NCBI GenBank assembly: GCA_963855995.1
Contig: OY979716.1
Span: 51,386,846-51,450,845, forward strand
Length of the DNA: 64,000 nt
Reading direction: 5' to 3'
From: Muricea muricata
Lineage: Eukaryota; Cnidaria; Anthozoa; Malacalcyonacea; Plexauridae
Shown in pieces: positions 21,073-34,030 of the stretch; within the stretch, counting starts at the first letter, position 1; each line of letters starts with the position of its first letter. The position numbers and the translations under genes were made by a program. Below the pieces are notes generated by a model that was not told where the DNA came from, did no database searches, and saw only the letters and a program-made list of their open reading frames with translations.

Positions 21073-22674
21073 AAAGGTCATTGTGTGATGCTGTTGGCTG
21101 CGGTGTCCTGGGAATGTAATTCCATATTTCATCGGAAGGGGTGTCTGTAAAAAATAAATATATGACTAAATATATGAAGGTCATAACCCCTTTCAGATGT
21201 AATAACGAAGATATGATCATTTAAGAAACAGCTTGCGTAAGTTTTTTTTGGGTACGAGCTAAAAGCACTATTTTACAACGAAGAAATTTGAAAACTCTCA
21301 TCATTCCCATTTCTTTCATGATACATACCAGCTACGCTTGTGACTAAATCAGTACGCAAGTAAAAACTAAAAAGAAATCGACCATGAATGTATTTAATAC
21401 TTACATAAACTATTTTGTGTTGTTCCAGAAGCAGGATGTATTTCGTCGGAAGGAGTGCCTGCGAAAATAAAAAAAAGTTTACGCCTATGCAATAAAATGT
21501 TTCCTGATCTTTTAATATTTGGACTCAAAATTTTAAAGTGTCCGTCATCTTCGATCCATGGATAATACGGACGAAACTGTCGTCCTTGACGTGTGAATTC
21601 AATAATTTCCAATTTACATACTTTGGCGACTATTTCTTTCCAAATTTTCGGTTCCAGAGATCCTCGAACTACATGCACTTGAAGAAGCTAATAAAAATTT
21701 TTGATACAAGTTAACTCAAGTCAAAGTCAAAGTTACAGTAAACTGATTTTTAACCTCTCATCACTTCCAACAAATAAAACTAACCGACTATCGGAATACA
21801 TTTGCAAAGTGTACATACACGTATTAGTGCACGATGAATTACCTCTTTCTGTTCTTGACTGTGTGTCTGAGTCCCGAGTCCCTGAAAACAGATATGTACA
21901 CAATAAATTATACTTTCCAGGGTTTCTACAATCATTGAAAGTTAAGGTTATGATGAATAGTAAATATCATTCACCCTCAACACAAATTTATATAATCAAT
22001 AATATTTACAGCATTAGGCAATACTCAGTTTTTTCTGTTCTTGCTTGACGAACTGAATCACTATTCCCTGAAAACAGATACATGCACAATACATAACAGT
22101 TTCTAGGGAGTTTGGAACCGAGAAGATAGTTAGAATAATAATAAATTTTATACAATGAGCAATATCTTCTTCTTAACCCCTTTGCTCATAAACTATTGTG
22201 CTACTATGACTATCCATCTCAACCAAAATGACTTTTAACGGACCATACCACTATTCAGTTCAATGTTCCTCTGGGTCTCTGCATGTTGAGGAAATTGCAA
22301 CGTAGAACCTACATTATGAGATTGTTAAAAAGTATATTGCATTGTTATATTAGAACAGTACATACTCTTGTAGGTATGTTGTAGCACTACAACTAAAAAA
22401 TAAATCTAAATAAAGTATTTCATACCTGAAGGCATCAACAGATTGTCATGTTGGGTTAATGCTCCATTAACCAGGCACCAGGGATGAGGCAACTAATTAC
22501 GTAAAATCATACAGTTGGTAAAAAAAAGAATAATTGGAAATATCACGAGTTGTACATTCAATGTGCATACTTACTGCTATTTAGAAACATCATGTCATCT
22601 TGAATCGTTTCTTCTGCACGATAATGGAGAGAATTCTCTATTACTGGTAGAGAAGGCACGGATATATGGTCTCT
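21073..22674 (-). CDS. Array of small duplicated exons of a minus-strand gene
   Basis: Small exons, each with an AG before and a GT after on the complement: about 22674-22573, 22494-22425, a candidate near 22306, about 22068, 21884-21846, 21690-21623, 21458-21405 (54 nt, GTPSDEIHPASGTTQNSL) and 21144-21073 (72 nt, DTPSDEIWNYIPRTPQPTAS). The last two share [G/D]TPSDEI, start in phase 1 and have lengths divisible by three, as expected of duplicated symmetric exons. The pair at about 21884 and 22068 also resemble each other (SRTER versus ARTEK), the latter with a lost donor. The exon at 21690-21623 reads VVRGSLEPKIWKEIVAK. I recognise no family. Individual borders are tentative; the pattern is stronger than any one exon. 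Confidence 0.45.
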
Positions 22675-22679
22675 GGTAG

Positions 22680-23570
22680 TTTAATGCTTGGGTCGGTCCA
22701 CATTTTAGATTCAGCACACACGTGTGACATGCGCGCAGGACATTTGCGAGTGTGTGAATGTGTGTGCTGATCATTCTCAAATGTTCTGAAATAAACCTTA
22801 CCCAAGGACAAGGATTCGATACTTCGATATAAGAAGCGTGTATATAACGAGTTCAAAAACTGAGGGAAATCGGTATGTTTACCTTAATTGTCATCTGTAT
22901 TCTGTGTAGTTGTTATCATATTTTTAAATGTAGTTCAAACGAAGGAATGCTGTCCATGATGCGAGGCGTGTATTTTTATGTCTCCAATCTACATGTCATA
23001 TTGACCACTGGTGTGTATACTGTATAGGCTATTTTTAAAAGCTTTCTTGCTTAATAAGGAATAATTTGCGAATTCTGATACTTGTAATTTAAAAATTATA
23101 AAATTTTTTAGAAAATAGCCATATTTTCCCCATTGTTTATGGCTGGTTTAACATGATCATAGTTTTCTAGCTAGGTGTATTAAACTATTAATTACTAAAA
23201 ACAATGCTGCTACACACTGAACATACTCACAAGATATGCCAGAGGGAAGGTGTTTTTACAGCCTACCAAGGCATTAGGTTTTGGCTTTATGATTTTGCCA
23301 AAGTTATAAAACAAGGATTTTTACAACTTCACAATCGAGGATTTTTAACTATATTTGTCTGTATACGGTCATTGTCTGTTAATATGAAGTTTGTCAATGT
23401 GCCATTTTTTATATTTTACAAGTCTCCATCAAATAGGTTATAAAATCCATTTGTTATCTATTTTGGTTATACATTTCATATTACAAGTTTTACAGTTTTA
23501 CTAGATTCAAAAACCTGTAGCCTAAATATGTGATATATGTCAGGTCTTGACAACACTGACCACACAGTAT
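22680..23570. other. No gene seen
   Basis: AT-rich sequence with only short chance ORFs. I see no repeat structure until the tandem array begins. Confidence 0.5.
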
Positions 23571-23574
23571 TTAT

Positions 23575-24290
23575 TTTAGTTAAAATAATATAGTTTTCAC
23601 TAACAGCCAAAAGACACTGAGTCTTGACAGCCTATTGCCTTAAGTCTTGACAGTCTATTGCCGTAAGTCTTGACAACATATGCATAAGTTTTCACCAAAC
23701 ACAGTACATATGAAACTAGTAATTATCAGTTTTAGTTATTAATATATAATATACATTTCATACTGCATAACAGTTTCCACTAGCTGCCCGAAGACACGAA
23801 GTCTTGACAGCCTGCTGCCTAAAGATGTGAAGTCTTGACATCATAAGTTTTCACCAAACACAGTATGAAACTTATTAATTATCAGTTTTAGTTAATATAC
23901 ATTTCATGCTGCATAACAGTTTCCACTAGCTGCCAAAAGACACAAAGTCTTGACAGCCTGTTGCCTAAAGACGTGAAGTCTTGACAACATAAGTTTTCAC
24001 CAAACACAGTATGAAACTTGGTAATTATTTGTTTAGTTAATATACATTTCATACTGCATAACAGTTTCCACTAGCTGCCAAAAGACACTAAGTCTTGACA
24101 GCCTGTTGCCTAAAGATGCGAAGTCTTGACAACATATGTTTTCACCAAACACAGTATGAAACTAGGTAATTATTTGTTTAGTTAATATACATTTCATACT
24201 GCATAACAGTTTCCACTAGCTGCCAAAAGACACTAAGTCTTGACAACACAAGTTTCCACCAAATTGGCACAGTATGAATTTAGGTATAGA
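23575..24290. repeat. Tandem array, period about 145 bp
   Basis: The landmark CATAACAGTTTCCACTAGCTG occurs at 23766, 23912, 24057 and 24202, spaced 145-146 bp. Each unit also carries GACACTAAGTCTTGACAGCC, CATAAGTTTTCACCAAACAC and ATACATTTCAT. A partial, more diverged unit precedes from about 23590 and the last unit is cut near 24270. Within the unit the word AAGTCTTGACA occurs two or three times, so the unit itself arose by smaller duplications. The array ends in the coding sequence of the kinase-like gene. Confidence 0.88.
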
Positions 24291-26144
24291 GAGATTGGGC
24301 AATATCACACAATATGGAAATCCATTCATTTTTTGATAGTGACAGATGTTTTCCCATGTCTTCATGCAAGAGTTTATGAACAGTTACAGATTCCATACCC
24401 TCACCCAGAAATTGCATTATCAAAGAGTAAGGTTTTTTATCAATTTGGACTCCTAACAAATGAGGAATTGATGGTGGGTTAGTGCATTCATGCATTGTGC
24501 GTCATTCATAACAGCTGTTAAATCTGAAGTTGGGACTTTTTTTTCAAGAACTATTATCCCAAATCTCTCAAACGTTTTTAAAATGCAATCACCATAGGTT
24601 CCTGAACCAACAGGAGCCATTGTTGAAGCATTGTCCAGTGCTAGCAATTCACTGGAATGAATTTGCTTCACTGAAGAGCTCCTTATTACACCAGTGTCCA
24701 ATAGAACCTAGAAAATAATATAAATGTGTTTACCTATTAAGTACAGGCAATTAGTGTAAAACTGTCATTAGACAGTACAATAGCAAACTTTGGTTCAACA
24801 TTTGAAACATACTGGGTTCTTTGTAATACCCATGATGAAGGAATTTTATGCCTGTCTGAAATATTGTGGATAAAATCTTCATGTCTCAATTATATTCTAC
24901 CGCATATTTAGTATCGTGTAAGATTCAATGAGTCAATACATAATCCTTTGTGCCCTAATAGGATATTACAGTACAATATTTGAACAGAATGCAATCTAGT
25001 GCTTTTAGATAAAGTTTTGCTAAGCCACAAATTTATAGGCAGTTGACCCCCCCCCCCCTCATCCCAGGAAATACATGTCATGGGAATTAAGAAGGTAATA
25101 TAAGCCTGGTTCACACTTGTCGTACGGATCGGGGATGACTTCTTCTGAACAATGTGATTGAGTGAATTCTAGACCATTGCAAAAGCAATCTAAATTTGTC
25201 CCATACTTTAGTTTTGTACACATTCGTGCGCGAGGAGAAAATCCTCGATTCTTACAACATGTGTGAATCAGGCTTTAAATTAAGGTATAAGTTATCAAAG
25301 ACAGTATTAAATTTACATATTGCATATTTACATATTGCAATAATAAAACTAGTTATGTACCTTGATTATGTAATCTACCACCCTTTTTGGAAAAAACTAT
25401 TTGCAGGGCCAAACTGTTACTATATAGTAAATATACTAGTCTACAATTCTGTATGCCCTGTGATGTATTTTAATAAATGTTCACACTGAGGTGCAAATGT
25501 ATTGTTGTATATTTACCTTTCTCAAGTGACTTTTTGTACTTGGTATTTTGCGCCGTAAATCGTTTGCTTCTTTTCTCAATTTTCTCCATTTAGAGTAGTA
25601 TTTCTCGGCCAATGCTTTCTGCTCCATGATGCCGTCATTTATTTTTTTCGCTAGGGCTTCCTCACAAGCATCGCGCCTGTTTATTGCTCGTTGTTGTCGC
25701 TTTCGCCTTTTACGACTGTTTCGCATTCTTTTTTGGCCCTAAAAAGAGCCATTTTTATAAATTTGATTCGTAAAGAATCACTTTTTTTCTTTTTTCCACC
25801 CATCCACCAGAGCTTTGCAATACTTCAATTTATCGACCAGCAGTTTGGAAACTGGATCTTTTAGAATTTCCTTTGACGTTGGCAATTTACCACGATTTGT
25901 GAAGTACTGCTGTTCGACTTCCTTGAGTTGCGTTTTGATGTTGGTATGTGCTTGTGACACTCTGGTTTCCATAACTGCAGTGATGTACAGATACGCTTGT
26001 ATCAGATCCTCGTTATTTGGACTAGCCTTTCGTTTTTTTCTTGCCTTGTCGAACTGCAACACCTCTGTAGTTATTCCCAACACGAAGCCCAATGCACGCC
26101 CTTGCTTTGTTTGTAGTCGTTGTTGATCATCTGATTTTACTGTT
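24280..26144 (-). pseudogene. Coiled-coil plus protein-kinase-like gene, truncated
   Basis: Minus-strand exons at 26144 to about 25790 (helical, Lys/Gln-rich), 25738-25519 (basic coiled coil starting near MRNSRKRRKRQQRAINRRD) and 24711-24280. The last exon looks like a kinase N-lobe: a glycine loop PVGSGTYGDC, an EAQCMNALTH-like helix, then LLGVQIDKKPYSLIMQFLG as strand plus hinge and WISILCDIAQSLYT as the helix before the catalytic loop. A 1-nt deletion near 24462 shifts the frame between LTH and SIPHLLGV. The invariant Lys is not obvious (LEKKV occupies its place). The C-lobe, including HRD and DFG, is missing because the 145-bp tandem array begins there. I recall comparable coil-kinase fusions as multicopy genes in marine invertebrates. 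Confidence 0.55.
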
Positions 26145-26225
26145 TCTGAAAAATAAAGCAATATTATAAAATTAATAAAAAACTATATTTACAGTATTTT
26201 TTAAATTGGCAGTGAGGATATTAAT

Positions 26226-29200
26226 TTAAAGTTCATTCCCTAAATAAAAAAAAAACAGCTTTGCTTGGATGGATGCATGTGATGTCATGTTATGAAAGTA
26301 ATTTCCATAAAATTTTCTGGTGGTCATTTGCTTTAAAGAAAATCCGATGACAGACCTACAGAGCATGCCATGGTACCAGGTAAGGTTGTGAAGTCTTAGG
26401 ACTGATCGTGGGGTTCTTTGGGCATCTGAACTGTAGGCTATCTCTTGAATTTCCACAAGGGTGTCGAGTAACAATTGGACTGTTGTATTGACGAAGGCTT
26501 GGACCTGATTTGATACCATGATCAGAGCACATCGATAATCAACAGTCCATTTTGTTTCTTTCCCCCCTATGCTTAATTCAAGGATAGCCTTCAGTTTAGA
26601 AGCCTCACTGGTCGGTAGATGGTCGGGCAGCTTGGTCAGTAAATTTTCGATATGCTTTCCAATATCATGAAGGGGTTCAAAACTAAGAATCTCATAACTA
26701 GCACAGTTAATTGACTTTAAGGTTTGGTCTGGACTGGTAAAAAGTAATGCTGGCACTCTCTGAACTCCATGCAACTCCTCCTTCAGTAGATCTTCTAACT
26801 GACTTTTCTTATCACCATCAAAGATTGATCTGGCATTTAGCTCCTTGACCAAGTCGTGTTTCGTCAGTTTATGAAATGGCTTGTTTGATTTCGCCAAGGA
26901 ATTTGCCTTTCCACATGGGCCTGCAAATACCAACTCCTGACGGTCATTGAGAGATATATGTGAACAACGAAATGCATAATTCAACTCGTACACACGATGA
27001 GCATTTGCACCACAAATAGCACAATAGTAATTCCCTTCTTTTTGCTGACCAGCTTCATATTGACGGGAGGAGCTATCGCCATGGAAGAACCTCATCTTGT
27101 CTGAGAGTGGTTCACCAGATGCAGTTTTCACTACTTTAGATGATAGTTCCTCTAAACACTCCTGTCTGGTCTCAACATAGCACAACTGATCTTCATCAGA
27201 GGAGGAGGATCTAGCCACAATATACAAGCTGGGGGCTTCCACTACAGATTGAATGTTGACCTTTTCTCCTGTCATAGCTTCATATTCACTGCAGGTGTAA
27301 AATGTTGCAGGGTCATACAGACAAGTTGCCATAAACACAAGGTGTGAATGGTTAGCCAAGGTGGAAAGGTCATGCCAGATCATCAAATGTCTTGTTCTTT
27401 CCATTTGTTTTAGTCGTCCCTTCATGTCTATTTCACACTCACCATCTTTTTCTTCATTCAGCATTCTCAGTCTATCAAAACATTCTTACTCATTCATACT
27501 AGCTACATCTTTCTCAGCATTTATCCTCATAAATTTTCCAAGTTCTGAAAGCTTCCTCTTTCGAATTTCAAACAGGGGGCACTTGCGTCCTTCCACATAA
27601 AATTCAGACCTATCGACACAGCCATCATCATTCAGCACTAGCTTCTCATACTAGAAAGAACACAGTAATTTATGATTGAGTTTAATAGTCTTGACTGCTG
27701 TTAATAATTACCACTGGTACTAATGATCAATTAACTTTTTACATAACATAATAATTATAATTATATAAATATTATTAATATAAGTATTCCAATTTTATGT
27801 CATTTTTAACACTACTACTGACAGTATATTAGCAGTATTCCCACAAATTAATTGTTAATGAATAATTATTTAGATACTGTGGTATTGAGCTTTAAAATAA
27901 TTATAATCACCTTTCTTGGCACAATTAACTCTCCAACATTAATGTCACCAGTCAGAACCTTTTGCTTCAATTTGTCTTACATGCTTTTGTTGGTCTCTGG
28001 GCAAGGCATTGTGATCTCACCACCTGGAACCCTTTTCAATCTTTTTCTGACATTCCCTGCATCATTTCCAGCTTGGTGTTTTCTGAATCTTTCCACATCA
28101 ACACCTTCCGACTTTAGGTATTCAAAAGCAATTTGACCATCATTTTGTGCTAATTGCCCACTGGTGTTTTTTTATCTCATACCACCATCCCAATTCTGAC
28201 CAATTTACCAATGTTTCATCACTATAGCCCAAAACTTCATCTTTCATAGCCTCTGTCCCATTCCATCTTATCAAACTTACCAACAGGGCTTTTCTTCTTT
28301 TTGCCCTTTAGCTTCTCCAATTGATGTTGCTGAATTGCTTCTTCTTTGCTTTCAAAAGCCATGGCCAACCTTTCTCTTTGCCGCCCAGATAGTGATTGCC
28401 TGTTTCCAAAGCATCTGTGAAATAGAAAATTAATATATTTGAGGCAGTTTGTTCCAGCATTATTTTTTACTATGTCAATATTGCATATTAATTGTACATA
28501 TAATATTTATTATAGTTAGTCAGGAGCTCATCAAGGTTTTAATACATTTATTTGCCTAGAAGGGTGTCATTACTGGGGGATTTGCCCCAAACAGAAAGAC
28601 AAATAATTTTGAAGAGATTGGAAGGTAATACTAGATTTGCATACAGCTATTAATTGTTGACCCCAGTCACCCCACTCCCCACAAGGGTGGTCTTTTGGAA
28701 GGAAATTTTCCTCCAAATTAAGGCTGGAGCTCATTCATTCTTTTCCCGAACTAATTTGCTCCAATCTCTCATTAGACATTAAATAACCCATGTTTAACCC
28801 CATATATTTAATGACCAAACCTAGTATGTATGCATTTACCTGACAAAAGATGTGCTTTGCCATTCTTTTTCTACTGTTTCTTTGAATTTCCTGTAATTAT
28901 TTCTCACTGTTCGTTTTTTTTCAACAGTCGACTTTTTCTCCTGAATATTAAGATCTTTCACTCTGGTCAATGCTTTAACTAGGGAATGGCCAGTGATCTT
29001 TTCAAACATTGGATTAACTTGGTCATGCAAGGACTTCGCAGTCTCACCAGCTTTACGAAGAGTGGTACTCTCTGGTTGACTTGGCAGTTGGATTTCAATG
29101 GCTTTGTTTGCGACTTGAGGATTGTTCTCCTTCATTGAACTGGTAAATCTCTTGCATTTGACAGGAAATAAAACTTGCGTGTCATTATATTTAAGCTGAC

Positions 29201-29578
29201 ATTGCTTGCAATTTTGAAATGCGTGTTTAACTTGTATCTCTGGGGGGAGTTTATTCCAAGCTTCAATGTTGAATGTGGCGGTGTACTGTTTGTGCTCTGC
29301 AATTTTCCTATAATTCCATCTGCTAAATTTCTCACGAAGTGGTGGAAAAATTGCCTGGGAATGCTTGAAGTCAGCTGGAAAATTCTCCTTGTGACGTTGA
29401 AATACACCGTCATTGAGAACCGATTATATCTGTCTCGTAGTAAGCGCACAAGATAATCCTTTCGTGTCTCGTTCTCTTTGAACTTTAGATTCTCATCTGC
29501 GTCTACTTGTCCGGAAATTTGCCAAGCAACTCCTTGCACGAAGCCGCATGTCAAAGGATGAAGAAACGAGCCACACAT
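26226..29578 (-). pseudogene. Large uncharacterised family gene with zinc cluster and SAP-like motif
   Basis: Pieces from 5' to 3' on the minus strand: MCGSFLHPLTCGFVQG (29578), a region with QFFHHFVRNLADGIIGK, an exon ending TSFVR at about 28839, an exon from about 28415 and the major exon 27651-26226. The major exon has a Cys/His cluster (YYCAICGANAH, FRCSHISL), a SAP-like helix-turn-helix (HDLVKELNARSIFDGDKKS) that often binds AT-rich DNA, and a conserved tail (SYEILSFEPLHDIGKHI, DYRCALIMVSNQ, RKFYGNYFHNMTSHA). Lesions: a TAA at about 27487-27489 in the major exon, a frameshift near 29290, and several breaks in 28410-27910. I recognise the tail as a repeated invertebrate family but know no assigned function. 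A mobile-element origin is likely from copy number elsewhere, which is inference. Confidence 0.6.
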
Positions 29579-29599
29579 CGAGAAGCGTGTCTCAAATGT

Positions 29600-30885
29600 A
29601 GCAAGATAATCTGAACGCTAACTATCAAAAATACACTTAATTTTATCGAGCTCGGGATTATTGTGCTCTTCACAGCTGTAGAAAGCTTTGCAATTTGCGC
29701 CAAAATTTGAAACTTGCGGATTTGCATCACTGACTTTGTGCTAACTAAACAAGGTACTTAAATGTTGATAAATTTTCTGCGTATTTGTCACTTGATAACA
29801 TAAAGAAATCTAATAACATAGCGATCATGTACTTAAATTAGTGAAGTATGGCACAGGAACGCTGTTGAATTTAGTGTAGAAATAAATTATATCCACACAC
29901 TTATTTGTAAAATATCGTCTATTATTGTCATTGGTATAATTACGATACTTGAAGTCCAGTATTTATTCCTAAAATACTGAAAAATACTAAGAAAGATAAT
30001 TTTCTTTTGATTTTTACAGTGTCCACCATGTTGTTAAACAAATAACCATGGAAACAATTAAATTATTGTGTCTAGCTGCTGTATTCATAACAAAAATAGC
30101 GCTGGCGTGATTTCATGATGGCGACAGATATTACTTATATCACGCAATAAACGCGTTTGGCTTGCAGCAGGGTAAATGTCATGTTTTCTAATTGCTTTTT
30201 TTACTTAAAACGTCAACAAGGCATCAAAGTTTTCTACTAATATTTAGAAACCGTACATTAGAAAGAAGATCACCATTTAATGCATCAATTTGACGTCCTA
30301 TAGTGCTAGCCATCACATTACAAACCCGTAAAACCATGAAACCAGAAATCAATGTTAACTTTCCGAGTTTAATTAATAAACGTTGTTATCAGGAGCAACT
30401 AATCATCGCAATTTTGCGCCATCCTGTGTGCGAATTATGCAGCTGCAGAGCCAAAAATGCCATTTTTGGTACTATTTTGCGTGATATATGTCACGTGATA
30501 TATGTCACGTGATTGTTTCCATGACAACGAAATGTAGCGCATCTTAAAGACAATGTCATGACAAACATTATGATATTCGAACCATAACAATTGATAGCTT
30601 AATTAATTTTTTACAATTCTTTGTATATTTTCTTTAAATCTCAACCTTTGATCCAGGCATTAATGTACCTGAGGTCAGATAATCTGCTCGACTTATCTGG
30701 CACAGCTTCAGGATCACTTTCATCACCTATAGGACATTTAGGTGTAAATCAATGTTCACATGTTCAGCTGTATGAGCTATATCTTACTTTGTTACAGAGA
30801 GCTTCTCATTAAAAATTGCTCAAATTGGTAGAGTCGACATACAATCACTTAAGATTTTTTGTGAACATACTAAAAAATGAAGCGT
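29600..30885. other. No gene seen
   Basis: AT-rich sequence with short chance ORFs only. Near 30480-30512 the 16-bp unit GTGATATATGTCAC is directly duplicated. Confidence 0.5.
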
Positions 30886-30889
30886 TCTT

Positions 30890-30990
30890 CCCAGGGCGCA
30901 CCATTTTTTTAATTTTTGCATATAGTTCTCAATTTCAAAGGCATTACAGGCATCCAAGGTGCCATATTCTTCAGTAATATTAACGCAATA
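30890..30990 (-). pseudogene. Fragment of En/Spm-type transposase
   Basis: The minus strand reads EEYGTLDACNAFEIENYMQK, almost the same as a segment of the En/Spm-like gene at 40684-41742. Nothing recognisable flanks it, so it is a short relic of a second copy. Confidence 0.7.
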
Positions 30991-30999
30991 TTTTTAGTC

Positions 31000-33900
31000 T
31001 GTAGTAAATTGACGTACAACAAGATGCCTACTCAGGCGTTCACACTTCCCTCAGAAATTACATAGCTTAGGGTCCTTTTCAGGCTTTTCTCACACATGGG
31101 GGCTGGTTGGGTTTAATTTTCAGGAACCTTGTAGTCCTGTGGAGGAATAGCAGGCATCTGTGGAGGGGAACACCTTTTTACAAAATATAAACTGCTGATT
31201 GTAATAAATACGTAAACGAGCACAGCTCAGTTATTATTGACTCAAATTTAATAAACTTTTGTACACAGATACAACATTGCAAGATACATCCAAAAACATT
31301 TTTAACGCTGTTGCTATGATAACACTGTCGTCCCCAGGCCCCGCACAGAATTAATAACAACATGTTACCAGAAGTCTGTCTGCTATACATATGCATGCCT
31401 AAAGTTCGATGGGAAGATCATTGCGTCGAAAAAAAATGTCCTGGTAGATAAATATAACAAGTTATAGAAATTTCGTATCAAGGGCCTAGGGACAGCAGTG
31501 TTACCAACAAAATTAGAAACGTTTTTTGATGCATCTTGTTATGTAGTATCCATGTGCAAAATTTTATTGAATTTGACTGAATAATAACTGAGCTACGCTC
31601 GTTTATGTATTTAGTAAACAGCCAATCGGCCTACTTTTTTCTGCTCTTTCACATGAAACAATAAAATTTTTCATTGCCAATGCCTGTTAATATAAATCTG
31701 GATAATGCTCATAACAGAAAAACACAGAAGTAAGATTTCCCAAATATACAGCATTGTTTATGAATTATGCAGTTCAATTATGCAAGTATTGTTGAGATTG
31801 GTGATAGAGTTATGTCACGTCTCCCCTGATTGATTGTAACAGATACTTCATTGTTGTGTTGGGTTTGTTAGTTGTTAACTGGAATAGTCAAATTACTGGA
31901 ACCAATAGTGTGATATGTATATGTGGCTATGTTATGTTTTATTTTACCACAGTGTTGGGAACCACTTACGAAAAAGAATTACTGTAGGCACTAAAGAAGA
32001 CAAAACACAAACTAGACAAAGTGATTGTTCTTGTATATATATGATCTTTAGTGCTTTCATTATTAGAATACATTTAGTTTTCACCAATATGCTGTGGCAG
32101 CATTATAAACATGAAGTAGTAAACATCTTGTTTTTGTGAATATTGAACATAGTGTCCTTGTATTTCAGCTGAATGACCTTTTATGAAGAATAGGTATTCT
32201 TGCATAATCGATAACTGAACACTGCCATAACAACTAGTCAATAAAATAATGCAATATGAGAACCATGTTTTGACAGTCTCAACAAAGAATATCATATTAC
32301 ATTGCTAATTATTGACAGTTGCACAAATGACAATTCATACAATAGCACTTTTCTTCTGTGGTGCTTTTATCATAACAGTACACACTGGCCTTAAATTTCA
32401 TGTTAGAATTCTGGTGGGAAAATAAGGTGTTCAAAGCTTTGTTGGTCATGATTGACTGATTTGTCAGAAGTACAAAGTTGCAACCAGGCGAATTGTGAAG
32501 TTCCATAAATTAGCTGTAGCATTGTCTAATCAAGAAATGACTCTAAAAAATAAACATTGTGTCAAGTAAGGCACAACTCCAAGGCAGAACGTTTGAGAGA
32601 ATGTAGTAGGGTGTTAAACCCAACAGTTAAAGGTAGGTTACAGTCCCTTCTGCACATTGGTTCTGCTCATAACAAAGGGGGACCAACTGAAATTTTTTTG
32701 AATCTAAACACTGGTTTACATCCATTTATGAGCAAAGCAAACCAGAACAGTGCCAGGCATTCAGTTAGTAAATCATATTTTACAAATATAGCGGTTCAAA
32801 ATATAAACCAAGCATTTCTCAGCATATAAACCGAGTTTCTGGAAAATAAAATACAGAAATATTTAATGAAATATCCATAATTCCTTACCAAATTAAAGGA
32901 AAACTCCATAGTTCACCTGTTTATTCAGATTTACTGCAAACAGCAGTAACTTGCCCGAAATAGAGCTTTAGAAAGAAGTGAAACAAGAAAATTGCAGCTA
33001 ACTCCTTGACGTCCGCCATATTGAAAATGACCCTGTCCAAAATGGAGAGTCATGCTCGTGACCGCGAAAAAAAAACGAAGAGAGAAAAAAGCCATTTTAA
33101 GACACTGGCTCTTTCAGTCCAGTGTGAAAAGTAACCAGAAAATACCAAAAACATCTATATATGTACATAATGACCACGTATTCCAAAGTAAACGCAAGTA
33201 ACTAGGAAATTCATAGAGGTTCAGACGTACAGGCTTTTGTACATTGTTGACATGAAGTATCGCATACTCTGAGCCCGCGTTGTCGCGATGGAAAGTCGAT
33301 TTCTCGTTGACGAACGACGTAGGGGTGGATTTAAGACACCCTTTGGGAAGTGTAACAAGAATTAATATATTCACCTTCCCAATCAGTACAATCATCGTAC
33401 ATCTTTTTAGTTCGCTTCCTTTCTCTCCCTTCATTCTCAGAGGGTGATTCCACTTTTGGTGTCTCTTCAGCATTTTTGGCATACCTACTAGCTTTAGCAT
33501 ATGTTTCTACAAAACAACAATTAGGCTGAACACAATTAATAAACTGACCAGAGCATTCACTTATAATTAGTTATAATTTAACTATTTTAATCGGTAAAAC
33601 AATTTCTCAGGACAGAGGAATTGCCAACAGCATTATGGCAACATTTACCTTCACATATGTCATCGGCAAATACCATTTTAACACCATATAAAAACCACAT
33701 ATACTGTACCTGCATATCGAAATATTCTCACTTCATATCTTTTCCATAGTTTTTTGTCTGGTTTTACTAGTTTTTTAACCTTAAATGCAGTATTTTTTCT
33801 TGGCCAGTAACAGAACATTTTCTAAACAAAAATTTGCAAAAATCATGGTCATGGAGCATGATCAATACCTTATTTATGTACATGGCTTTATGCAAACCCT

Positions 33901-34030
33901 CAATAAAAGTTATTCCCAATACTCTAATTGATAATAAATTAAGTACAATTACTGAACCATAACTGACCATTATTCAATAATCAAACCTCATTGCATTTTT
34001 CAATCCATTCACTGCAAACTACCTCAACAG
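31000..34030. other. Mostly unrecognised, AT-rich
   Basis: No family is recognised. A plus-strand 90-residue ORF at 32557-32829 and a minus-strand stretch at 33114-33500 are open, but I cannot support them as genes. In another frame the latter shows a Lys/Glu-rich, exon-like stretch near 33490-33370. Confidence 0.4.

Noticed and set aside
23575..24290. CRISPR-like array
   Set aside because: Units are 145 bp with no unique spacers, and the genome is eukaryotic; it is an ordinary tandem repeat.
32557..32829. 90-residue plus-strand ORF
   Set aside because: No motif, no splice context; likely chance.
33114..33500. 128-residue minus-strand ORF
   Set aside because: Composition is unremarkable. 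Another frame looks more exon-like but cannot be tied to a family.
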